Part shown: positions 7,119 to 13,377 of the stretch, one piece after another
How positions within the stretch are numbered: position 1 is the stretch's first letter
Layout of the letters: the number at the start of each line of letters is the position of its first letter
Source: an uncultured Collinsella sp.
Lineage (GTDB): Bacteria; Actinomycetota; Coriobacteriia; Coriobacteriales; Coriobacteriaceae
Reading direction: 5' to 3'
Assembly (NCBI GenBank): GCA_900544845.1
Contig: UQWV01000048.1
Location: 1 to 13,950, forward strand
DNA length: 13,950 nt
Notes under the pieces: model-generated
Seen by the model: the letters and a program-made list of their open reading frames with translations, nothing else
Told to the model about the DNA's origin: nothing
The model's database searches: none
Translations under genes and position numbers: made by a program

Positions 7119-7787
7119 ATGAAGCCGTCTCATTCCACCGGTCGCAACGTCATTACCATTTTCGCCATACCCATCGTGATGCTCTTCCTTATCGTCATCA
7201 CGCCCTTTTCTTTTGGTATCGCCTCGCCCTTCGATCTTTGCGGGATGATCGACGCCGGCTCGCGTGCCACCTCGCTCTCCTTTGTCTGCCGTGGCGTGTT
7301 CTACGAATATGCAATTCCCACCGGAAGTTGGCAGTCCAAGTTACCGTTGCTCGGCAAGGTCGACGGATGCTCCCCCTATTTCTGCCTTGAACCTCAGGCG
7401 CTAAACCATCTGATCGACGACCAGCCACTCGACTCCATCACCCTCGCCTACGACTACGCACCAAACACCGATGAGCGCCACATGAACCAAGTCCTCGACA
7501 AGCTGCTTGGACAGTGCGGGCTCACCGCGGAAGCCGGTCGAACCATCTATAGCAACCGGAAATTAAAGCGAACAGAACTCCGCCGTGTCGGAAAAATCAA
7601 AGGGCGAAACGGGGCCGCCTACTGGGATGCCTGGGCAACACGCGACAAGGGCGAATTCGGACACAGCACCTATATGGTCACTGTCTACACCAAAGACGGA
7701 ATTAAGGACAATGTTGACGATTTCGCGTCATCCAAACTCGGCATCCCCAAAACAACCAAACCCGCCACCCCAGATGAAATCCTGTAG
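7119..7787 (+). CDS. Signal-anchored Cys-containing protein, unknown (222 aa)
   Basis: I do not recognise a family. ATG at 7119 is chosen because GAGGAG stands five bases upstream; a TTG at 7101 in the same frame is much less likely. A short basic N-terminus precedes a strong hydrophobic segment (about residues 10-35), so the rest is probably outside the membrane. The mature part has five Cys (41, 57, 84, 89, 133), suited to disulfides. Its C-terminal half is charged and its tail is Lys/Thr/Pro-rich. There is no lipobox. It has no clear sequence similarity to the two paralogs on either side, though its size and anchoring are alike, so the three may act at the same place. A terminator-like hairpin of the repeat family lies 57 bases after its stop. 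Confidence 0.75.
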   Translation: MKPSHSTGRNVITIFAIPIVMLFLIVITPFSFGIASPFDLCGMIDAGSRATSLSFVCRGVFYEYAIPTGSWQSKLPLLGKVDGCSPYFCLEPQALNHLIDDQPLDSITLAYDYAPNTDERHMNQVLDKLLGQCGLTAEAGRTIYSNRKLKRTELRRVGKIKGRNGAAYWDAWATRDKGEFGHSTYMVTVYTKDGIKDNVDDFASSKLGIPKTTKPATPDEIL

Positions 7788-7843
7788 AGACATTCATTAA
7801 AATGCTGCCCAGCGATCACAATAACATCGAGCCCGCCCCCCAC

Positions 7844-7874
7844 CACCACAAAGGGGACAGGCACCTTTGTGGTG
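7844..7874 (+). terminator. Terminator-like repeat hairpin, copy 3
   Basis: CACCACAAAG (7844-7853) pairs perfectly with CTTTGTGGTG (7865-7874), with the core GGGACAGGCAC between, followed by ATTTTC on the plus strand. It lies downstream of the gene ending at 7787 in the right direction to end its transcript. The array copy B begins about 25 bases later. Confidence 0.7.
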
Positions 7875-7898
7875 ATTTTCGACTCCGGCGCTCATCTG

Positions 7899-8114
7899 TC
7901 TCGATCTGTAACATCTAGCGGCCGTTTTTGACCCCAGATGTTACAGATTGAGATGAAATGCTCAGCGGCGCCCGTTTATCTAAATCTGTAACAACTACTC
8001 GGCAAATAAGGGTCCACCTGTTACAGATCGAGATAAACAGAAGACACCCGAATCGATAATCTAAATCTGCAACACCAAGCCCACTTTTAACGGCCCAGAT
8101 GTTACAGATCGAGA
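7899..8114. repeat. Three-dyad repeat array, copy B
   Basis: Second copy of the array at 5943-6160. Dyad B1: 7899-7916 with 7936-7953, 17 of 18 paired plus one G-T. Dyad B2: 7976-7993 with 8019-8036, 16 of 18. Dyad B3: 8060-8074 with 8100-8114, 12 of 15. Order, spacing and linkers match copy A. The outer pair of dyad 2 is G-C in copy A (6023/6079) and A-T in copy B (7978/8034), a paired change that keeps the stem. It follows the 3' end of the gene ending at 8163, exactly as copy A follows its paralog. Confidence 0.85.
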
Positions 8115-8124
8115 CAGACTGAAA

Positions 8125-8154
8125 ACCACCGCAAAGGGGCACCTTTGTGGTGGT
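8125..8154 (-). terminator. Terminator-like repeat hairpin, copy 4 (shortened loop)
   Basis: ACCACCGCAAAG (8125-8136) pairs with CTTTGTGGTGGT (8143-8154) with one mismatch. The loop is shortened to GGGCAC, lacking the GACAG part seen in copies 2 and 3. The minus strand reads TTTTC after the stem, and the hairpin starts 8 bases after the stop of the gene ending at 8163, so it can serve as its terminator. Confidence 0.7.
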
Positions 8155-8162
8155 CGCGTTCT

Positions 8163-8852
8163 CTACTCTTTTGCCGAGCCCGTGCTTCCCGATTCGGCGG
8201 TCCAGGGCATCTCATCCTCGAATAGCCATGTACGAGCAGATCCACCATCGCGTGCAGTCTGCGGGTCGGGCAGGCAGGTCTGGTCGTACGCGTCCATCAC
8301 GCAACGATCCAAAAAATCGATCACCTGCTGCTGGTCGCCTTCAAGAATGTAGGTCACGCCGCCATCTTGGATATAGACGCCGTCCCCACCTCCGGCTTTT
8401 GCGTATTCCGGATTGTAGTTAACGGTGCGCATCAGTTTGCCATCAGATGAATACAACTTCAGCGTTGTATAGTAGCCACCGTTCACAGAACCACGTCGGC
8501 GCTCATAGGCATCCCAACCGTCCCAGCGTTTGAACGAACGCCCGTTTAGCAAGTCCAGCGCCTGTCGGGACAACTTCTCGTCCTTGGTATAGCGAGACGA
8601 GCCAAGTTCAATCATGGGGTAGTTGCTTATGCTTAGAATGCCCGGCGTTTCCTCGATATCGAGCGTTATCTCATCGGGCTTTGTAACGTCCGAAATCATT
8701 TGCCCGGGCATCGATGCAACAAGGGACGCCATCTCAACCGTCTGCTCAACCCCACTCGGCCCATAGAAGATAAGCGAGCCAAATAGGACCACGCCCGCAG
8801 CAGCGACGACGCAAGCCACCAACAGCAACAAAACAGAAGTGCAACGCTTCAT
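8163..8852 (-). CDS. Signal-anchored extracytoplasmic protein, paralog 2 (unknown)
   Basis: Paralog of the gene at 6213-6884; family not recognised. ATG at 8852 is chosen because GGAG stands six bases before it; the GTG at 8864 overlaps that site. The 229-residue product begins MKRC and has a long hydrophobic segment (about 7-30), a signal peptide or anchor. Cys4 and Cys14 lie at or inside the membrane part and do not form a lipobox. The outer domain shares ISNYP, FKRW (108-111), GVYIQDG and EGDQ boxes and the Cys pair 184/193 with paralog 1. Its last 39 residues are nearly identical to paralog 1, with 9 silent and 2 replacement changes in the matching codons, so the tail is under strong protein-level constraint or was recently copied. 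The repeat hairpin 4 and array B follow it. Confidence 0.8.
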   Translation of the reverse strand: MKRCTSVLLLLVACVVAAAGVVLFGSLIFYGPSGVEQTVEMASLVASMPGQMISDVTKPDEITLDIEETPGILSISNYPMIELGSSRYTKDEKLSRQALDLLNGRSFKRWDGWDAYERRRGSVNGGYYTTLKLYSSDGKLMRTVNYNPEYAKAGGGDGVYIQDGGVTYILEGDQQQVIDFLDRCVMDAYDQTCLPDPQTARDGGSARTWLFEDEMPWTAESGSTGSAKE

Positions 8853-9015
8853 CTTCAACTCCACAAACGAGAGTGTTTTGAGCTCACTTTAAAGCGCCAA
8901 CTTCATACTGTCAATTCTAGATAGCATATGAACAAAGGCGCACTCCCCCATAGAGGAGAGTTGCAACCTCGATTTTAGCGCCCTCAAGACCCAACGAGCA
9001 GCACTTAACAAGTAG

Positions 9016-9085
9016 CCCCGGTTATACCTTTCTCTGACGCGACCCTCGCGAAGCGCGTGAGCGGCAGGGAAAGGTATAACCGGGG
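9016..9085. repeat. Large stem-loop after the hydratase gene
   Basis: CCCCGGTTATACCTTTC (9016-9032) pairs perfectly over 17 bases with 9069-9085. After one G-T pair the stem continues with CTG/CAG (9034-9036 with 9065-9067). An inner stem ACGCG (9037-9041) with CGCGT (9054-9058) caps the structure. It lies 16 bases 3' of the stop of the hydratase gene, but no T-run follows on either strand. It could protect the 3' end of the mRNA, act in Rho-dependent termination, or be a dispersed repeat. The rest of the 249-base gap 8853-9101 shows nothing I can name. Confidence 0.75.
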
Positions 9086-9101
9086 CGGACAAGTATGTGC
9101 G

Positions 9102-11402
9102 CTACTCGGCAGCGGCCTTGAACTTGTTGTAGTTGATCAGGCAGCCGGCCTTGACGATGGCACGCTCCTCTGCCGTCATATCGGCAATGTAGAGCTCAAT
9201 CTGCTCAACCGCACCGTCGGCACGCACCACGTAGGCAGCGATATTCTTCAGGTCGCCATCGAGCGCGGCGCGGATACCCGGCACAAAGACGTAGTCGCCC
9301 ACCTCAAAGTTGGGCTCGGCCTCCATCTGGAAGGGCACCATGCCCCAGTTCATCACGTTGGAGCGATAGCGCTTGGTGGCGTACTCGTGGACGATGTTTG
9401 CCAGACCGCCGATCACGCGCTGGCAGCTCGCGGCCTGCTCGCGGGCAGAGCCGTCACCGGGCTTCTTGGCATAGAGCATGGAGCCGTACTCAGTCGCCTT
9501 GGCGTCGGCCACGACACCCGCGCCGGCCAGTGCCTCAAACACGCCGGCAAGCTCGGCATCGAGCGCCGCCAGGTCGCCCGCGGCCTCGCCGGCCACGCGA
9601 CGCTTCTCCACGGCGTCGACCTCCTTGGAACGACCCACGTAGGCCGGATCGCGGCGGCTCAGCGTAAACTCGGCCAGGCCCAGCGGGTTGGAGCGGAAGG
9701 AACTCGTCTCGCCCGAAGGAATGAGCTCGTCGGTCGTAGTAACCGGGTCCATGATCTTGGAGCACACCTTGAGCAGGATGTCATCGCCGAGAGGCTCCAT
9801 CGCGGGCCACGGCTTGATGTTGGGGCCTTCGACCAGCTCGTCGGCAGGCTCGGCCTTGCCAAAGCCCCAGTACACGCGCTTTTTGTACGGCGCGTCGTCA
9901 AAGGTGTACTCGCAGGCCTCGTCCCACGTCTCCTCGGGCAGGTCGGTCGCCGGCGTCAGGACGCCGCCGTTGGCAGCCGTCGCCGCAATGGAGCGGGCGT
10001 CCATCAGAGCCACGGCGCTCAGCTGGCCATTGCCCGGCTTGGAACCCTCGCGATTGGGGAAGTTGCGCGTGGTGTGACGGATCGAAAGGCCGTTGTTGGC
10101 AGGCGTATCGCCGGCGCCGAAGCACGGGCCGCAGAATGCCGTGCGCACGATCGCGCCGGCCTCCATAAGGTCGTAGATATAGCCGCGGCGCGTAAGCTCG
10201 AGTGCCACGGGCTGGCTTGTGGGATAGACCGACAGTGAGAACTCGCCGCAGCCGGTGTTGGCGCCCTTGAGCACGCGGGCAGCCTGGACCACGGAGTCGT
10301 AGTTGCCGCCCGAGCAGCCGGCGATAACGCCCTGCTGCACGTGCAGCTTGCCGTCGACGATCTTGTCGAGCAGGCTAAAGTGCGTCTTGCCCTCGCCGAT
10401 CTTGGCGGCCTCGAGCTCGACCTCGTGCAGGATGTCCTCGAGGTTCTCGTTGAGCTCGTCGATCTCAAAGCCATTGGAAGGATGGAACGGCAGCGCGATC
10501 ATAGGCTTGATGCTCGACAGGTCGACCTCGACGCAGCCGTCGTAGTAGGCAACATCGGCGGGCTTGAGCTCGCGGTAGTCGTCGCCGCGGCCGTGCATGG
10601 TCAGAAACGCGTGCGTGTCCTCGTCGGTGGCCCAGATGCTCGACAGGCAGGTGGTCTCGGTGGTCATGACGTCGACGCCGTTGCGGTAGTCGGTCGTCAT
10701 GCTCGCGATGCCGGGGCCCACGAACTCCATGACCTTGTTCTTGACGTAGCCCTTGGCAAAGACGGCGCGGATGATGGCGAGTGCTACATCGTGCGGGCCG
10801 ACGCCGGGGCGCGGGGCGCCCGTGAGGTAGATGGCAACGACGCCGGGATAGGCGACATCGTAGGTGTCGCGCAGCAACTGCTTTGCCAGCTCGCCACCGC
10901 CCTCGCCCACGGCCATGGTGCCCAGGGCGCCATAGCGGGTGTGCGAGTCGGAGCCCAAGATCATCTTGCCGCAGCCGGCAAAGTTCTCACGCATAAAGGA
11001 GTGGATGACGGCGATGTGCGGCGGAACGAAGATGCCGCCGTACTTTTTGGCAGCCGAGAGACCGAAGACGTGGTCGTCCTCGTTGATGGTACCGCCCACA
11101 GCACACAGCGAGTTGTGGCAGTTGGTGAGCACGTAGGGCAGCGGGAACTGCTCCATGCCCGAGGCGCGCGCCGTCTGGATGATGCCGACAAAGGTGATGT
11201 CGTGGCTCGCCATGGCATCGAAGCGAATCTTGAGCGCCTCGGGGTCGCCGGACGTATTGTGTGCCTGGAGGATCGAATACGCGATGGTGCCGCGCTTGGC
11301 ATCCTCGGGCGTCTGCGTAATGCCGCGCTCGGCAGCCTCGGCCGCAGGCACAACCTCGCTGCCGCCGCGCAGGTAGATGCCGTCCTCGTACAGCTTGACC
11401 AT
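9102..11402 (-). CDS. Aconitase-superfamily hydratase (YbhJ-like), substrate unknown
   Basis: The 766-residue protein has the aconitase plan: a large Fe-S domain, then a small swivel domain. It resembles the uncharacterised YbhJ-type branch more than AcnA, AcnB or LeuC. Likely 4Fe-4S ligands are Cys363 (AGCSGGNYDS, in place of the usual SCTNSS) and Cys424/Cys427 (FCGPCFGAG). The active-site loop SDSHTRYGALG (151-161) is kept. In the swivel, the substrate-binding GSSRE loop of aconitase is missing; the equivalent stretch reads YATKRYRSNVMNWG (674-687). The loss of both SCTNSS and GSSRE argues against citrate as substrate. ATG at 11402 is chosen because GGAG stands five bases upstream; a longer reading to 11504 has no ribosome site and crosses a hairpin. 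It is a single gene, cytoplasmic by sequence, with a large stem-loop after its stop. Confidence 0.88.
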   Translation of the reverse strand: MVKLYEDGIYLRGGSEVVPAAEAAERGITQTPEDAKRGTIAYSILQAHNTSGDPEALKIRFDAMASHDITFVGIIQTARASGMEQFPLPYVLTNCHNSLCAVGGTINEDDHVFGLSAAKKYGGIFVPPHIAVIHSFMRENFAGCGKMILGSDSHTRYGALGTMAVGEGGGELAKQLLRDTYDVAYPGVVAIYLTGAPRPGVGPHDVALAIIRAVFAKGYVKNKVMEFVGPGIASMTTDYRNGVDVMTTETTCLSSIWATDEDTHAFLTMHGRGDDYRELKPADVAYYDGCVEVDLSSIKPMIALPFHPSNGFEIDELNENLEDILHEVELEAAKIGEGKTHFSLLDKIVDGKLHVQQGVIAGCSGGNYDSVVQAARVLKGANTGCGEFSLSVYPTSQPVALELTRRGYIYDLMEAGAIVRTAFCGPCFGAGDTPANNGLSIRHTTRNFPNREGSKPGNGQLSAVALMDARSIAATAANGGVLTPATDLPEETWDEACEYTFDDAPYKKRVYWGFGKAEPADELVEGPNIKPWPAMEPLGDDILLKVCSKIMDPVTTTDELIPSGETSSFRSNPLGLAEFTLSRRDPAYVGRSKEVDAVEKRRVAGEAAGDLAALDAELAGVFEALAGAGVVADAKATEYGSMLYAKKPGDGSAREQAASCQRVIGGLANIVHEYATKRYRSNVMNWGMVPFQMEAEPNFEVGDYVFVPGIRAALDGDLKNIAAYVVRADGAVEQIELYIADMTAEERAIVKAGCLINYNKFKAAAE

Positions 11403-11417
11403 ACTGTCTCCCACTCT

Positions 11418-11434
11418 GCCCGAAAGGCTCGGGC
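11418..11434 (-). promoter_or_regulatory. Short hairpin in the hydratase leader
   Basis: GCCCGA (11418-11423) pairs with TCGGGC (11429-11434), with a five-base loop, close upstream of the GGGAG ribosome site of the hydratase. It may influence translation or be incidental. Confidence 0.3.
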
Positions 11435-11681
11435 GCATAGCATACATTCGTTCAATATCGTGCCATAGAACGGTTGCGAGTGGGTTACGAATCTGCACGT
11501 TCACTTTATCTCAGTAAAGTAAAGGACGAGCCCGGTGTGGGCCGGCAGATTTGGTGCAAGAGTGTCCCTTTCGACTAGTCATTTAAGAACGTCCCCAATG
11601 ACTACCGCCGACCGATTGCAAGCGGTCGGCGGGGCCATTGTGGCTCTTGACAGCGGATTGGGTCATATGAGCGAGCGACGT
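11435..11681. other. Intergenic stretch with one GC hairpin
   Basis: No convincing gene lies here. A perfect 10-base stem, CCGCCGACCG (11605-11614) with CGGTCGGCGG (11623-11632) and an eight-base loop, stands alone without a T-run. An ACTTT/AAAGT inverted repeat lies around 11503-11519. The hydratase promoter should be in this stretch, but I could not choose a convincing -35/-10 pair. Confidence 0.5.
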
Positions 11682-11767
11682 CCAGAGCGAACAAGTTGGC
11701 ATGAAAAAGGCAAGGCATAGACCTTTTGGTCATGCCTTGCCTTTTGAATGACAAATTGTCGCTCTGG
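11682..11767 (-). terminator. Nested terminator at the end of the heat-shock operon
   Basis: The inner hairpin pairs AAAAGGCAAGGCAT (11705-11718) perfectly with 11732-11745. It continues past one bulged A into GACC/GGTC around a TTTT loop. On the minus strand it is followed by five Ts, and on the plus strand its arm ends in TTTT, so it can act in both directions. An outer stem, CCAGAGCGA (11682-11690) with TCGCTCTGG (11759-11767), encloses it. It stands 47 bases after the hspR stop. Confidence 0.85.
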
Positions 11768-11789
11768 GCGGCGCGCAGCGTCGACCGGT

Positions 11790-11811
11790 CCGCCGTTCGT
11801 TAGAATGGCGG
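11790..11811 (-). repeat. Small hairpin just after hspR
   Basis: CCGCCGTTC (11790-11798) pairs with GAATGGCGG (11803-11811), one G-T, with a four-base loop. It lies 3 bases past the hspR stop and has no T-run. It may be a transcript-stabilising 3' hairpin in front of the main terminator. Confidence 0.35.
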
Positions 11812-11814
11812 CCC

Positions 11815-12231
11815 CTACAAATCCCCTCCGGCACCCAGCAGCCTGCGCATGACTTGCTCGGGGTTGACCGAGCCGTCGCGCGGGGCCAGGGCAGTGATCT
11901 TCTTCTGCATCTTGTACTCGTGCAGCTCGTCCTCGAGCTGGCGCACGCGGGCACGGAGCTTTTCGTTCTCGCGCTCGCGCTCCTCAGCACGCTCCTTCAT
12001 ATCGAGGATACGCACCACGCCGGCGAGGTTGATGCCCTCGTCGGTCAGCTGGTTGATGAGCTCCAGGCGCTCGATATCGGCACGCGAATACAGGCGTGTG
12101 TTGCCGCCCGAGCGCTGGGGGTTCACCAGGCCCTTGGACTCGTAGACGCGCAGAGTCTGCGGATGCATGCCGGTCAGCTCGGCCGCCACGCTGATCATGT
12201 ACAGCGGTTTGTTCCTATTGTCCTCGGCCAT
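11815..12231 (-). CDS. hspR: MerR-family heat-shock repressor HspR
   Basis: HspR is the actinobacterial repressor of the dnaK operon and often of clpB; DnaK acts as its co-repressor in Streptomyces. The 138-residue protein has a MerR winged-helix head: YMISVAAELTGMHPQTLRVYE (about 11-31), then GLVNPQRSGGNTRLYS (34-49) and a second helix pair to about 76. A charged coiled coil (about 77-112) for dimerisation leads to a short C-terminal tail. It has no sensor Cys of the metal- or redox-sensing MerR proteins. ATG at 12231 has AAGGGG nine bases before it. It is the last gene of the operon, 72 bases after dnaJ, and a strong terminator follows. This arrangement would give autoregulation through the operon promoter upstream of the window. 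No HAIR operator was seen in the window. Confidence 0.93.
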   Translation of the reverse strand: MAEDNRNKPLYMISVAAELTGMHPQTLRVYESKGLVNPQRSGGNTRLYSRADIERLELINQLTDEGINLAGVVRILDMKERAEERERENEKLRARVRQLEDELHEYKMQKKITALAPRDGSVNPEQVMRRLLGAGGDL

Positions 12232-12303
12232 GCTACCTGACCCCTTTCCGTCTCGCTATCGTCCATCATAAGCCCGCGGGCGCGGGCGTACGCCACAACC
12301 AGA

Positions 12304-13269
12304 CTAGTACGTCGCCTTGTAACGGTTGACCTTCTCGCGGTAGTCGCGCGTGTCGGCCTCGCGCAGCTTGGTCATGGCATCGCGCTCGTCATCGGACAGG
12401 TTCGTGGGAACCTGCACCTTGATCTCAACGAGCAGCGCGCCCGTACGGCCACGGTGCTTAACGTCGGGCGCGCCCATCTCCTTAAAGCGGAACTTCTTGC
12501 CCGTCTGGGTACCCGCGGGCACCTTCAGACGAACCGTCGCACCGCCGGGCGTCGGCACGTCCACCGTGCAGCCGAGCGCCGCCTCGTAGACCGAGACCGG
12601 TACCTCCATGGTCACGTCGGCGCCTTTGCGCTTAAACAGCGGGTGCTCCTCCACATGCGTGGTCACGACCAGGTCGCCGCGCTCGCCACCCGCAACGCCA
12701 TACTCGCCGCGACGCTTGTAGCGCAGCTTGCCGCCGTCGACCGCACCCGCAGGCACCGAGACCGTGATGGTCTGCTGCTCGCCTGTCGAGGGAATGCGGT
12801 AGGTGACCTTGTGCGTCACGCCGCGGAACGCATCCTCGGCCGTTACGTCGACAGTCAACGACAGGTCGCCGCCCTTGCGAGCGCGACTGCGACCCGCGCC
12901 GGCACCGGCAGCGCCCGCAGCCCCGGCAAAGCCCGAGCCCCAATCGCTGCCCCAGGCGCCGTTGCCGCTAAAGATGCTGTCAAAGATATCGCCCCAGCCG
13001 CTCGCGCCGGCACTGGCGCCGTAGCCACCGCCATACGCGCCGCCCGCGCCCGGCATGCCGCCAAACATGAGCATCTGGTCGTACTCTTTGCGCTTCTTCT
13101 CGTCCGAAAGCGTCTCGTAGGCCTCGCTGATCTCCTTGAACTTGGCCTCATCGCCGCCGGCATCGGGGTGATATTTTTGCGCGAGCTTGCGAAACGCGCT
13201 CTTGATCTCTTTGTCGGAGGCGCTCTTGGATACGCCCAGGATGTCATAGAAGGTTTTGCCTGCAGCCAT
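12304..13269 (-). CDS. dnaJ: DnaJ-type co-chaperone without zinc fingers
   Basis: J-domain co-chaperone that delivers substrates to DnaK and stimulates its ATPase. The 321-residue product has a J domain (about 6-67) with the HPD motif at 34-36. A Gly/Ala-rich linker (about 70-130), with a GWGDIFDSIFSG box inside, precedes two C-terminal beta domains (about 136-210 and 215-290; VPAGAVDGG and VPAGTQTGKKF are the typical turns). The four CxxCxGxG zinc modules of type I DnaJ are absent, so it is a type II, CbpA-like protein. In actinobacteria the dnaK-operon DnaJ often has the zinc fingers, so another copy may exist elsewhere. ATG at 13269 has GAGGAG five bases before it; a longer reading to 13302 runs over that site. 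It lies between grpE (108-base gap with a strong hairpin) and hspR (72-base gap). CbpA/DnaJ2 naming is equally acceptable. Confidence 0.93.
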   Translation of the reverse strand: MAAGKTFYDILGVSKSASDKEIKSAFRKLAQKYHPDAGGDEAKFKEISEAYETLSDEKKRKEYDQMLMFGGMPGAGGAYGGGYGASAGASGWGDIFDSIFSGNGAWGSDWGSGFAGAAGAAGAGAGRSRARKGGDLSLTVDVTAEDAFRGVTHKVTYRIPSTGEQQTITVSVPAGAVDGGKLRYKRRGEYGVAGGERGDLVVTTHVEEHPLFKRKGADVTMEVPVSVYEAALGCTVDVPTPGGATVRLKVPAGTQTGKKFRFKEMGAPDVKHRGRTGALLVEIKVQVPTNLSDDERDAMTKLREADTRDYREKVNRYKATY

Positions 13270-13339
13270 CGTAGCTCCTCTCCTGTTACGTCCGCCGCCC
13301 ATGCAGACGACGGCTCATGCTTTCATATGGCACTAGGCC

Positions 13340-13374
13340 AGAAAGGGCCCCGGGTGTTGCCCCGGGGCCCTTCT
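13340..13374 (-). terminator. Strong hairpin between grpE and dnaJ
   Basis: AAGGGCCCCGGG (13343-13354) pairs perfectly with CCCGGGGCCCTT (13361-13372) across a six-base loop. It begins a few bases after the grpE stop. On the minus strand only three Ts follow, so full termination is doubtful. It is more likely a partial terminator or a processing/stability hairpin that lowers dnaJ-hspR relative to dnaK-grpE. Confidence 0.65.
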
Positions 13375-13377
13375 CAA

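Noticed and set aside
8889..9092. 67-codon minus-strand frame in the gap before the hydratase
   Set aside because: It runs through the large perfect stem-loop at 9016-9085, has no ribosome site and no recognisable domain.
9057..11468. Long plus-strand open frames opposite the hydratase (393 and 375 codons)
   Set aside because: They are antisense to a conserved enzyme, with low-complexity Ala/Val/Arg/His composition and no family motif; GC-rich shadows.
11403..11504. Longer N-terminus (34 more codons) for the hydratase
   Set aside because: The ATG at 11402 has a good GGAG site; the extension crosses a leader hairpin and adds no family sequence.
11535..11720. 61-codon plus-strand frame in the hspR-hydratase gap
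   Set aside because: It starts without a ribosome site and ends inside the terminator hairpin; translation looks random.
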